Below, piece by piece: positions 34,801-42,461 of a stretch of 64,000 nt of DNA. The stretch is taken from the NCBI RefSeq assembly GCF_030814135.1, contig NZ_JAUSUQ010000001.1, forward strand, positions 372,001-436,000, written 5' to 3'. Position 1 is the first letter of the stretch, and every line of letters starts with the position of its first letter. The notes under the pieces are model-generated. The model worked only from the letters and a program-made list of their open reading frames with translations, had not been told where the DNA came from and did no database searches. Source of the DNA: Caldalkalibacillus uzonensis. GTDB taxonomy: Bacteria > Bacillota > Bacilli > Caldalkalibacillales > Caldalkalibacillaceae. The translations under genes were made by a program, and so were the position numbers.

Positions 34801-35601
34801 TTATTCATCCAGCAACTTATCTAGACCATACACCAACCGCTCCAGTTTGACCACTTTTTTGATCGCCAGATTGACTCCAGGCATAAAAGAGGTCCGGTTG
34901 ATGGAGTCATGGCGGATGGTCAATGTTTGCCCTTCACTACCGAATATCACTTGCTGGTGCGCCACTAAGCCGGGCAAACGCACACTATGTATGGGGAATC
35001 CTTGGTAAAAAGCACCACGTGCCCCCTCTAGTTCCTCTTTTTCCTCCGGATGACCCTGTCGATGTTCTTCCCTCACTTCCCCGATCATTTCTGCTGTTTT
35101 AATCGCCGTACCGGAAGGAGCATCTAATTTTTGATCATGATGCATCTCAATAATCTCCACCTCCGGCATATATTTGGCTGCCATTTGAGCAAATTTCATC
35201 ATTAAAATAGCACCAATGGCAAAGTTGGGCGCAATAATGGCACCCATTTTATTTTGTTCGGCCAGTTGTGAGAGCTCTTCAATATCCGCTTGTGTCAACC
35301 CTGTTGTGCCAATCACGGGTCTGACCCGGTAATGGATGGCCAATTGGGCATGCCGTTTGACTGACTGGGGGGTGGTAAAGTCAACCATGACGTCTGGATT
35401 AAAGTCAGTCAAGGCCCGTTCCAGATCGTTAACAAAGGGAGCGCCTATAGGGCCTAGGCCAATCACTTCCCCCACATCGGTACCGTTTAATGCGGAGTCG
35501 ACCCCACACACCAATTGCAGCTCATCATCACTATGAATCATTTTTACTGTTTCCGATCCCATTTTTCCTTTAGCTCCTACCACAATGACACGGATCGCCA
35601 T
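34801..35601 (-). CDS. dapB: 4-hydroxy-tetrahydrodipicolinate reductase
   Basis: A 266-residue NAD(P)H reductase of lysine and dipicolinate synthesis. The nucleotide loop GAKGKMG is at 9-15, the substrate segment EIIEMHHDQKLDAPSGTAIKTAEMI carries the catalytic His and Lys, and the C-terminal NRTSFMPGVNLAIKKV is typical. The ATG at 35601 is 6 nt from AGGAGTG; the GTG three codons earlier is within that site. It is first of dapB-mgsA-bshB1-bshA. ypjD, which precedes dapB in B. subtilis, is not here. Confidence 0.95.
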   Translation of the reverse strand: MAIRVIVVGAKGKMGSETVKMIHSDDELQLVCGVDSALNGTDVGEVIGLGPIGAPFVNDLERALTDFNPDVMVDFTTPQSVKRHAQLAIHYRVRPVIGTTGLTQADIEELSQLAEQNKMGAIIAPNFAIGAILMMKFAQMAAKYMPEVEIIEMHHDQKLDAPSGTAIKTAEMIGEVREEHRQGHPEEKEELEGARGAFYQGFPIHSVRLPGLVAHQQVIFGSEGQTLTIRHDSINRTSFMPGVNLAIKKVVKLERLVYGLDKLLDE

Positions 35602-35623
35602 TAAAATCACTCCTATTGAATTG

Positions 35624-35652
35624 TTGAATCACGGTTACAATACTACTACAAT
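35624..35652 (+). promoter_or_regulatory. SigA-type promoter of ypjC
   Basis: TTGAAT (35624-35629) and TACAAT (35647-35652) with a 17-bp spacer. Transcription would start near 35659, 43 nt before the ypjC start. It lies between divergent dapB and ypjC. Confidence 0.55.
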
Positions 35653-35701
35653 TTTACTATATGGCCCTTTATTTTGCGAACGAGGAAAGAAGGGGAGAGA
35701 C

Positions 35702-36565
35702 ATGCCACTGAAAGTAAGAAACATGGCCATGATTATCCTGGGCAGTGCCATCTATGCTTTCGGCTTAAACTATTTTAACATTGCTAACCAATTGGTGGAA
35801 GGCGGGTTTACAGGCGTCACTTTATTGCTTAATTATCTGTTTGGTTTTAGTCCGGCTATCACTAACCTCGTGCTTAATATTCCGCTGTTCTTCATCGGCT
35901 GGAAGGTGCTTGGGCGCACCGCGTTCATTTACACCATTTTAGGTACCCTTTCCTTGTCATTATTTTTGTGGCTGTTTGCAGGCTTTCATCTATACCTTGG
36001 TGAGGATTTGCTGCTTGCTGCCCTGTATGCCGGTGTCACAGCAGGCATTGGCTTGGGTATTGTTTTCCGCTACGGAGGGACGACTGGAGGGGTGGATATC
36101 ATTGCCCGCCTGGCCAAAAAATATCTGGGCTGGAGCATGGGCAAAACGATGTTCGCCTTCGATGTGGGCGTGATCACCCTGTCCCTCATCTATCTGGATC
36201 ACAAACTGGCCATGTACACCATCATTGCCGTCTATATCGGGGCCAGGGTGATCGATTTCGTTCAGGAGGTGGCCTACGCTGGCAAAGCGGTGATGATTAT
36301 TTCAGACTCGGCCCCTGAAATTGCCCAAATGATCCTTAAAAAATTGGACAGGGGAGCCACGCTGTTAAAGGGAAAAGGCGGTTACACCGGCAGCCAGAAA
36401 GAAGTGCTTTATTGCGTCATCAGCCGCAACGAATTGGTCCGCTTGAAAAACTTGATCCGGGAGATTGACCCCTACGCCTTTGTGGCCGTTCATGATGTCA
36501 GAGATGTGCTGGGGGAAGGTTTTACCCATGATGAGCAGAAAAAACCGTTACGGGATGACATGTAA
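35702..36565 (+). CDS. ypjC: YitT-family membrane protein YpjC
   Basis: A 287-residue protein with five to six N-terminal membrane segments (GSAIYAFGLNYFNIANQLVEGGFTGVTLL, then LVLNIPLFFIGWKVLG, FIYTILGTLSLSLFLWLFAGF and more) and a C-terminal soluble DUF2179 domain (GAPEIAQMILKKLDRGATLLKGKGGYTG-like segment, then VLYCVISRNELVRLKNLIREIDPYAFVAVHDV). This is the YitT layout; transport function is not established. The ATG at 35702 has AAGGGGAGAG. It is the only plus-strand gene in a long minus-strand region, as ypjC lies near dapB in B. subtilis. Confidence 0.88.
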   Translation: MPLKVRNMAMIILGSAIYAFGLNYFNIANQLVEGGFTGVTLLLNYLFGFSPAITNLVLNIPLFFIGWKVLGRTAFIYTILGTLSLSLFLWLFAGFHLYLGEDLLLAALYAGVTAGIGLGIVFRYGGTTGGVDIIARLAKKYLGWSMGKTMFAFDVGVITLSLIYLDHKLAMYTIIAVYIGARVIDFVQEVAYAGKAVMIISDSAPEIAQMILKKLDRGATLLKGKGGYTGSQKEVLYCVISRNELVRLKNLIREIDPYAFVAVHDVRDVLGEGFTHDEQKKPLRDDM

Positions 36566-36600
36566 CAAAAAAGCTTGCAGACACATGCAGTCTGCAAGCT
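36566..36600 (-). terminator. Rho-independent terminator of the YugP-like gene
   Basis: Perfect 11-bp stem AGCTTGCAGAC/GTCTGCAAGCT with a 7-nt loop; six T follow on the minus strand. On the plus strand no T-run follows, so it may stop ypjC only partly. Confidence 0.85.
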
Positions 36601-36673
36601 ATACAGGTCAGATGATGCCTGATGGCCAATCACATCGCTGACCTGCTGTTTGGATCTATGTTGGTACATGTTC

Positions 36674-37348
36674 TTAATCATTGTTCATACCGGCATATAC
36701 CATAATAAAGCGTAACAGTTCCAGTACAGCGACCACGGTTGCGGCAACATAAGTGAGAGCAGCTGCATTGAGCACTTTTCGGGCGGCATGCTCTTCGTTC
36801 ATGCCAATGACATTGAGGCTCACCATTTGGTTCAAGGCCCGGCTGCTGGCATTAAATTCAACCGGCAGAGTGACAACTTGAAACAGCACAGCAAAGGCCA
36901 TGGTGAGGATGCCAAGCAGGATCATGTTCGTTGAGTATAGCAGAAGGCCTAGGAAAATAAAAATGAAAGACGCGTTGGAACCAAATGTGGCCAGCGGAAC
37001 CAGCGCATGTCTGAAGCGCAAAAAGGCATAATGCTCTGCATCTTGAATGGCATGGCCGACCTCGTGGGCAGCCACCGATACGCTGGCAATGGATGAACCA
37101 TAGTAGTTATCACTGGAAAGGCGGACCGTTTTTGTCGTCGGATCATAATGGTCTGTCAGTTTTCCCCTGACTTCTTCCACTCTGACGTCATACAAACCGT
37201 TAGCATCCAGTATTTTGCGGGCCACTTCTCTCCCTGTTAAACCGGAAGCGGCAGCAATGCGCAAATGGTCCGCAAAAGTCCGTCTCAAATAAAACTGGAC
37301 TAAAATAGGAATAGTAATAATGAGCAGAAAATAGATAAGAATTGTCAT
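36674..37348 (-). CDS. YugP-like zinc metallopeptidase
   Basis: A 224-residue membrane protein of the neutral zinc metallopeptidase family (PF04298 type). N-terminal membrane segment at about 2-20, HEVGH zinc motif at 95-99 within VSVAAHEVGHAIQDAEHYAFLRFRHALVP, and two to three later membrane segments (FIFIFLGLLLYSTNMILLGILTMAFAVLFQVVTLPVEF and LTYVAATVVAVLELLRFI). Substrate unknown. It has its own promoter and terminator, so it is a single-gene unit between ypjB and ypjC, an insertion relative to B. subtilis. Confidence 0.9.
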   Translation of the reverse strand: MTILIYFLLIITIPILVQFYLRRTFADHLRIAAASGLTGREVARKILDANGLYDVRVEEVRGKLTDHYDPTTKTVRLSSDNYYGSSIASVSVAAHEVGHAIQDAEHYAFLRFRHALVPLATFGSNASFIFIFLGLLLYSTNMILLGILTMAFAVLFQVVTLPVEFNASSRALNQMVSLNVIGMNEEHAARKVLNAAALTYVAATVVAVLELLRFIMVYAGMNND

Positions 37349-37393
37349 TTGACCGCCTCCTTCTCCACCTCGTTCAGTCCTGTTGTACTATTT

Positions 37394-37422
37394 ATTATAG
37401 GGCAAAGGTCAAATATAGTCAA
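37394..37422 (-). promoter_or_regulatory. SigA-type promoter of the YugP-like gene
   Basis: TTGACT (37417-37422) and a perfect TATAAT (37394-37399) on the minus strand, 17 bp apart. The start near 37387 gives a leader of about 40 nt. Confidence 0.75.
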
Positions 37423-37433
37423 TTACATCTGCA

Positions 37434-38285
37434 CTACATACTTCTCGCCTTGCGCCAAGGAACGGTTTCGGCTTCCTGCTCACCCCTATATTTTTTCCAG
37501 CCCACATAACTTAATACGCTAACAATCAGTAAGGATATCCCTACCAATAACAGAATGAAAGCGCCTTGCTGCTCTCCTGACTCTTGGAAAAATGCGAGGT
37601 CAATCTGTTTTTCTAATCGATCCAGTACTTGCGCTGTCTGTTCTTTTTTTTGCCACAGTTCAGCCGAATACCGGTCCAGATAGGCAACAAGTGAATCAAG
37701 CTGGGTATATACTTGAGGAGGATGACTCACAACGATGGCCGGGCGGATAAATTCATAATGATTGAACAAGCGATTTAAATACCGGAAAAATTGGTCCCGA
37801 TCCCCCTTATTTATACTTTGTTTCAGAGCAGTCAAGTCTTCGGCCAGCTTAGGATAAAAATTAATCCATAGCGGCTGCTCAGTATGACTCACAGCGTTGA
37901 TCGTTAAGCGCATCCGTAAAACCTGCTGGTAGACCTGATTCTCGTTGAGCTTCACTTGGGTAAGGGCTCCTTGGGCTTGTACGACCGTTTCCGTCAAAAT
38001 ATTGGCCTGTTCCACATGTTGCAGGTATTGTCCCAATTGTACAGTTAGCAGACGTTCAGAAATCTCCAGCACTGTTTGACGGGCTTGATCATACTGTTTC
38101 TCTTCAACCAAGCGGAATGCTTTATCTGCCAGTTCATCTATTTCAAGCCACTTACGCAATTGTTCATCTCTGGTATTGTTATGGCTGTCCGCATATGTGA
38201 CACCAATATTCAAGCCAATCGTGACAAACATAACCAAAATGAACATTTTAACTGCCCAGTGGTCACGAACCATACGTCTTCTCAT
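37434..38285 (-). CDS. ypjB: Sporulation protein YpjB
   Basis: A 283-residue protein with an N-terminal signal segment (about 13-32, VKMFILVMFVTIGLNIGVTYA), a long helical domain (33-230) and a C-terminal membrane segment (QGAFILLLVGISLLIVSVLSYVGW, about 244-267) followed by a basic tail. This matches the YpjB layout and the ypjA-ypjB order. YpjB is linked to sporulation in B. subtilis, without a known mechanism. The ATG at 38285 has GGAGGGG at 5 nt. Confidence 0.85.
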   Translation of the reverse strand: MRRRMVRDHWAVKMFILVMFVTIGLNIGVTYADSHNNTRDEQLRKWLEIDELADKAFRLVEEKQYDQARQTVLEISERLLTVQLGQYLQHVEQANILTETVVQAQGALTQVKLNENQVYQQVLRMRLTINAVSHTEQPLWINFYPKLAEDLTALKQSINKGDRDQFFRYLNRLFNHYEFIRPAIVVSHPPQVYTQLDSLVAYLDRYSAELWQKKEQTAQVLDRLEKQIDLAFFQESGEQQGAFILLLVGISLLIVSVLSYVGWKKYRGEQEAETVPWRKARSM

Positions 38286-38378
38286 CTTATCCCCTCCCCT
38301 AACACATCCTATGGGACAAGGGACAAGTTTAGACCATTTTTTTGTCTAGGGGATCACTTGTCAGACGCCCAGCGATGC

Positions 38379-39008
38379 TTAATGACGTTTGGGGACGTGG
38401 CGGGCGACCCTTTTCCCCCTGCAAACCACCGACAGATAAAAAATCAGGAGTCCGACCAAACTTAAACAGACGGTGAAGGTATAAATTTGGGGCAAAAAGG
38501 GATGTAGCCGGTAATTCAACCACGGAAAAATACCCAGCGTATAATCTAACACATCATTAGTTAGGGTCCATGTGGCAACCAGTAGCAGATGGTGCAGCTT
38601 GAAGCTGAAATAAGGGATGTACAACAAAGCTTGAACGGCCATCCCAATGTGGGAAAAAATGAGCATATAATGCTGCCAGGTCAATTCCCCACCGAGCAAA
38701 CCTGTCCAAACAATCATCACCGTAGCCCAGACCCCATATTTGAAGAGAGTGACTGCTGCAAAAGCTTCCACGAACCGCCACTGTCTGCCCATTAAAAAAG
38801 CCACCAGTACAAAGCAGAAAAATAAACTGGCCGTCGGGCTATCCGGAACAAAGGGTAATAAGTACCACTCAGTTGCTGCCAGCTGGTTTTTGTACCAGTA
38901 ATAGCCGTATATCGTTCCCAGTGTATTGATGACCAGTAACGTCCATAAGCCTGATCTTTGACCCAGCCACTTTGTCAGCCATTTAAACCACAACATGACC
39001 GCATTCAC
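38379..39008 (-). CDS. ypjA: DUF1405 membrane protein YpjA
   Basis: A 209-residue integral membrane protein with about six segments (LWTLLVINTLGTIYGYYWY, ASLFFCFVLVAFLMG, FVEAFAAVTLFKYGVWATVMIVWTG and others) and short basic loops. The PFVPDSPTASLFF and FKYGVWATVMIVW stretches are DUF1405 landmarks. Function unknown. The start is GTG (39008) behind AAGGGGCG. It lies between qcrC and ypjB as in B. subtilis, but a terminator separates it from qcrC. Confidence 0.85.
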   Translation of the reverse strand: MNAVMLWFKWLTKWLGQRSGLWTLLVINTLGTIYGYYWYKNQLAATEWYLLPFVPDSPTASLFFCFVLVAFLMGRQWRFVEAFAAVTLFKYGVWATVMIVWTGLLGGELTWQHYMLIFSHIGMAVQALLYIPYFSFKLHHLLLVATWTLTNDVLDYTLGIFPWLNYRLHPFLPQIYTFTVCLSLVGLLIFYLSVVCRGKRVARHVPKRH

Positions 39009-39070
39009 ACACTATGCGCCCCTTTTTAAATATCTTATTGTGTTTGTTAAGCTCATTTTCATTGTAAAAG

Positions 39071-39103
39071 GCAAAAAGCTGACCTAAACAGCCAGCTTTT
39101 TGC
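39071..39103. terminator. Terminator after qcrABC
   Basis: 11-bp stem GCAAAAAGCTG/CAGCTTTTTGC with an 11-nt loop, just after the qcrC stop. The T-run lies within the stem, so it can work in both directions; it ends the qcrABC transcript. Confidence 0.75.
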
Positions 39104-39112
39104 TTCAGTACA

Positions 39113-39907
39113 TTATTCTTCACCATCCAGTGAAGCAAGCCATTCAGCAAGTGCCTGCAAATCTTCTTCATCGTCAACAAGACCACTTGGCATAGCACCC
39201 TGTCCGTTAATAATTACATTTCTAATTTGATCTTCTGAAAGCTCAGCCCCAACCAGGTTTAACGGAACACCAACTGCTCCACCTTCCAGATTTTCACCGT
39301 GACAGTTGATACATGTATATTGGGCATATAACTCATAGGACGGATGGGTGGTATCGATCTCCACATCAAAATATGGGCTGTCCCAAGCGTACACTTCGTT
39401 TTGGGACCAGTCATGCCCTTTATACGCATCATAAGTTAAGACAAACAGCGATACGATAACAAGTAGCATGATCCCAGAAGCAATAGGCCGCTTAATCGGT
39501 CGCCGTTCCTTGCTGCGGTCCAGCCATGGAGCCAACAGCAAAGCTGTGAAGGCCAAACCAGGTATCACAACGGTTCCGATCACGGTGTAGGGACCAGAAG
39601 CAAAGCTGTATTTTAAGAGCTGAAAGAGAAATAAGAAGTACCAGTCTGGCACCGGGGAATAACCGGTATCGGTCGGGTCAGCGAGACGTTCCAATGGCGG
39701 TTCATGGGCAACCGTCAACACAAGAAATCCGATCAAAACAACGGCCCCAACCATCCACTCTTTTAAAAGAAAGTTAGGCCAGAAGGGCTCAGTCTTGCCC
39801 GGAAACTCCGAATAGTCTTTGGGAATGTTTGGTACACGCCGGGCCAGGATACGTGAATCTTCCACATATTTAACCTCTTTATGGTGATTGTCATGATTAC
39901 TTGCCAT
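39113..39907 (-). CDS. qcrC: Menaquinol-cytochrome c reductase cytochrome b/c subunit QcrC
   Basis: A 264-residue fusion of a subunit-IV-like membrane part (three segments: about 52-68, 105-128, 144-160) and a C-terminal cytochrome c domain with the heme site CINCH at 199-203 and a likely Met ligand in GAMPSG (Met239). This fusion is characteristic of Bacillus-type b6c complexes. It carries electrons from the Rieske protein toward the terminal oxidase. It is last in qcrABC and followed by a terminator. PDWYFLFLFQLLKY near 87-100 is the subunit IV quinol site region. Confidence 0.95.
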   Translation of the reverse strand: MASNHDNHHKEVKYVEDSRILARRVPNIPKDYSEFPGKTEPFWPNFLLKEWMVGAVVLIGFLVLTVAHEPPLERLADPTDTGYSPVPDWYFLFLFQLLKYSFASGPYTVIGTVVIPGLAFTALLLAPWLDRSKERRPIKRPIASGIMLLVIVSLFVLTYDAYKGHDWSQNEVYAWDSPYFDVEIDTTHPSYELYAQYTCINCHGENLEGGAVGVPLNLVGAELSEDQIRNVIINGQGAMPSGLVDDEEDLQALAEWLASLDGEE

Positions 39908-39940
39908 GTTTTACCCCCCTCAGTTGGAGAGAACTCCATT

Positions 39941-40612
39941 TTATAGTGGTCCAGAGATTCCCTGTCTGCGAATCAGGATAAAGTGGATCCCCATCAAGGC
40001 CAGCAATGCGGCAGGCAGGAAAAAGACATGAATGGCAAAGAAACGTGCCAATGTCTGGGCACCCAACACATCACCGCCAGCCAGGAATGTTTCAATCATT
40101 CCCCCAATAAGCGGCACACTTGAGGCAATTTCAATCCCAACCGCAGTGGCAAAGTACGCTTTCATATCCCAGGGCAGCAAATAGCCGGTAAAGCCAAGAC
40201 CCAGCATCACCCCAAAGATCATCACACCTACAACCCAGTTCAACTCGCGGGGCTTTTTATATGAGCCGGTAAAGAAGACGCGCAGTGTATGTAGGAACAT
40301 CATGACAATAACCACACTGGCACCCCAGTGGTGCATGCCGCGCACAATCTGCCCGTAAGCCACTTCATTTTGCAGATATTTAACTGATTCATATGCATTA
40401 ACAATATCCGGAACATAGTACATGGTGAGAAACATCCCGGATAAAATTTGGATCACGGTGATGAAAAAGGTTAAGCCACCGAAACAGTAAATAAACGCCG
40501 AGAAGTGATGTGCCGGGTTCACATGTTCGGGGACCTCATGGTCGGCCAAGTCCCGCCACATCGGGGTAATATCAACCCGTTCATCAACCCAATCATATAA
40601 CTTTTGCAGCAT
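39941..40612 (-). CDS. qcrB: Menaquinol-cytochrome c reductase cytochrome b6 subunit QcrB
   Basis: A 223-residue cytochrome b6 with four membrane segments and two pairs of heme-b His ligands (HHWGAS and HTLR in helix B; the paired His residues of helix D near FFAIHVFFLPAALLALMGIHF). Cys43 (IYCFGG) corresponds to the Cys that binds the extra c-type heme in b6-type complexes. It starts MLQKLYDWVDERVDI, as in Bacillus QcrB, and lies 3 bp after qcrA. Confidence 0.95.
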   Translation of the reverse strand: MLQKLYDWVDERVDITPMWRDLADHEVPEHVNPAHHFSAFIYCFGGLTFFITVIQILSGMFLTMYYVPDIVNAYESVKYLQNEVAYGQIVRGMHHWGASVVIVMMFLHTLRVFFTGSYKKPRELNWVVGVMIFGVMLGLGFTGYLLPWDMKAYFATAVGIEIASSVPLIGGMIETFLAGGDVLGAQTLARFFAIHVFFLPAALLALMGIHFILIRRQGISGPL

Positions 40613-40615
40613 GGC

Positions 40616-41134
40616 TTATCCCAACTCCTCTCGTGGCACTGCTCGGCCTAAATACAGTTTGCCGTCTTCACCCACTTCATATTGATAAACATCAAGTGGG
40701 GCAATAGGCGGCGTACCGGGAATGTTAATGCCGTTTTCATCGTATAGTCCGTTATGACACGGGCAGAAGAAATGATTGGGATAATCGTCGTTGGTGTCCC
40801 ACTGCACAGTGCACCCTAAGTGCTTACAGACGGGAGACAAGGCTTGCACTTCACCGTTGTCCAACACTCTGACCCAGGCGGAGTACAATCTTTCATACTC
40901 TGTCCAACCGTCCTTGATCAATAATTTAAAATCGACCCGTTTGTACTCTTTGCCGAATTCGGAGATGTCGCCAACAGGAACCATCTCCTGCTCCGCACCG
41001 ACTTTTAAAACAGGGTCTATGGCAAAGCGGATCATCGGAGCCACCGTCGCTGAGACGAGGAAACCGCCGACGCCCATTAAAGTGTAATTAAGGAACTGCC
41101 GTCTGGACACCTGCTGTTTCTCTTTGTCACTCAT
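40616..41134 (-). CDS. qcrA: Menaquinol-cytochrome c reductase Rieske subunit QcrA
   Basis: A 172-residue Rieske [2Fe-2S] protein. The twin-arginine-type segment SRRQFLNY (10-17) precedes the single membrane anchor (about 18-34). Cluster ligands are Cys103 and His105 (CKHLGC) and Cys124 and His127 (CPCH), with Cys108 and Cys126 for the disulfide. It oxidises menaquinol together with QcrB. It heads qcrABC and has a promoter at 41208-41236. Confidence 0.95.
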   Translation of the reverse strand: MSDKEKQQVSRRQFLNYTLMGVGGFLVSATVAPMIRFAIDPVLKVGAEQEMVPVGDISEFGKEYKRVDFKLLIKDGWTEYERLYSAWVRVLDNGEVQALSPVCKHLGCTVQWDTNDDYPNHFFCPCHNGLYDENGINIPGTPPIAPLDVYQYEVGEDGKLYLGRAVPREELG

Positions 41135-41207
41135 CCTTTAACCTCCCTACACACATAGACTGACCATTCAATGAAGCCGATAACAAACAATAGACTAGGA
41201 CATAATC

Positions 41208-41236
41208 ATGATAGCTCATGCGGAAAATCACGTCAA
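41208..41236 (-). promoter_or_regulatory. SigA-type promoter of qcrABC
   Basis: TTGACG (41231-41236) and TATCAT (41208-41213) with 17 bp between, on the minus strand. A start near 41201 gives a leader of about 67 nt before qcrA. Confidence 0.65.
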
Positions 41237-41287
41237 GAATTATCAATTTCGGCCATTTCCAACCATTGTTCGGCATACATTCACATT

Positions 41288-41743
41288 TTACCCTCTTTTC
41301 CATAAACTAATGAGCTTGGGCACATATTTTTGCGCACAGTTGAACAAAGTCTGGCTAGATTGGTCCTCAACATCCACTTCGTGCAGATCAATATATAACA
41401 AACTGGCAGTAAGCATCTCGCTCTTCTTCTTCCACATGTCATCAACTGTAATATACACTTGATGTTGAAAACCGTTTTGCAACACATCATCCGTATAGCG
41501 GTTTAAATAAGTCACAAGCTCCTCTTCTTGATGGGATTCCGCATAGGTCACCGGAGGAAGCAGCAGAACCCGTCCTGCCAGCTGCTCTTCAATATGATTG
41601 ATCACTCCCGAAAGCCAGGTTGCCTGTAAGGCACTTTCCCGGGTGCTTGGCCCAAGCTTGACCTTAAAAAGAGGGACCAGGGCCGTATCGATATAGGCCT
41701 TGTTTTCAATATAGTCATCAATGGTTAAACGATCCCATTTCAT
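41288..41743 (-). CDS. ypiF: YpiF family protein (DUF2487)
   Basis: A 151-residue soluble protein starting MKWDRLTIDDYIENKAYIDTALVPLF, which is the DUF2487/YpiF pattern. It has no catalytic motif that I can see and no membrane segment. In B. subtilis it lies between ypiB and qcrA, as here. Function unknown. It probably belongs to the ypiB transcript. Confidence 0.85.
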   Translation of the reverse strand: MKWDRLTIDDYIENKAYIDTALVPLFKVKLGPSTRESALQATWLSGVINHIEEQLAGRVLLLPPVTYAESHQEEELVTYLNRYTDDVLQNGFQHQVYITVDDMWKKKSEMLTASLLYIDLHEVDVEDQSSQTLFNCAQKYVPKLISLWKRG

Positions 41744-41821
41744 ACTTTCACCACCTGTGCAATAAATAAGACCCGATCAGGTGACCGGGCAACTTATCTT
41801 TCAATTATACTCTATTCTACA

Positions 41822-42376
41822 CTATTCTTCATGCTCACTAACTAATTTCATCCATTGTTCACTTAATTGTAAAAAACGGTTCTTATCTTGCTGGTCCAAA
41901 GCTTCATCTATTTGCCTATACAATTGCTGCTTTTTATATTGATACATGGCTTCGTCCAATATCATCTCCGCAAACAGGGCATACAATCCATTAGAGGGAA
42001 GTTTTTGTTTTTTCATCAGACCGTCCTCCCTCACCGCGGCATACTCAGGAGAAGTTTTGGCCGCTTTAAAGTTTAATTTGATTTGTATGGTTTGATGAGG
42101 ATGTTGCCTCAAGTCATGAAACGCTTTTTCAACATCGGTTGTTAACAACTTCCCTTTTTGAAATTGGAATGAGACACCGTCTAAACACGTGGTAGACATG
42201 ATAATCGAACGTTCCGTTACATCAATTTCATCTACAAACCGAACCCGCCCTAACAGCTTGTCGTCAGACATCATGTAAGTCAACAGCCAAGCGCCTTCCC
42301 GCTTTTGCAGCTCATAGGTTTGAAGAAACCATTCCAAAAAACGTTTCTTTTCTGCATTGGTGATCAACGGCTTCAT
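41822..42376 (-). CDS. ypiB: UPF0302 protein YpiB with IDEAL domain
   Basis: A 184-residue protein of the UPF0302 family. The N-terminal part (FLEWFLQTYELQKREGAWLLTYMMSDD) is followed by a beta-rich region (RSIIMSTTCLDGVSFQFQKG) and a C-terminal IDEAL domain (LYRQIDEALDQQDKNRFLQLSEQW, about 148-171). Function not established. A promoter and a strong GGAGGGG site precede it. The order ypiA-ypiB-ypiF-qcr is as in B. subtilis except for one inserted gene before ypiB. Confidence 0.88.
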   Translation of the reverse strand: MKPLITNAEKKRFLEWFLQTYELQKREGAWLLTYMMSDDKLLGRVRFVDEIDVTERSIIMSTTCLDGVSFQFQKGKLLTTDVEKAFHDLRQHPHQTIQIKLNFKAAKTSPEYAAVREDGLMKKQKLPSNGLYALFAEMILDEAMYQYKKQQLYRQIDEALDQQDKNRFLQLSEQWMKLVSEHEE

Positions 42377-42394
42377 GTCTACCCCTCCTTCTTG

Positions 42395-42422
42395 TTTATA
42401 CTATACATATTCGCTTTCACAA
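42395..42422 (-). promoter_or_regulatory. Promoter candidate of ypiB-ypiF
   Basis: TTGTGA (42417-42422) and TATAAA (42395-42400) on the minus strand with 16 bp between. It follows directly on the terminator of the preceding gene. Confidence 0.5.
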
Positions 42423-42455
42423 AAAAATTCCCTGCTGAAGAGCGGGAATTTTTTT
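42421..42455. terminator. Two-way terminator before ypiB
   Basis: Long stem of AAAAATTCCC/GGGAATTTTT with an inner GCT/AGC pair and a 4-nt loop (CTTC on the minus strand). Runs of seven A and seven T flank it, so it works in both directions; it ends the 43535-42462 gene. Confidence 0.85.
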
Positions 42456-42461
42456 AAATCT

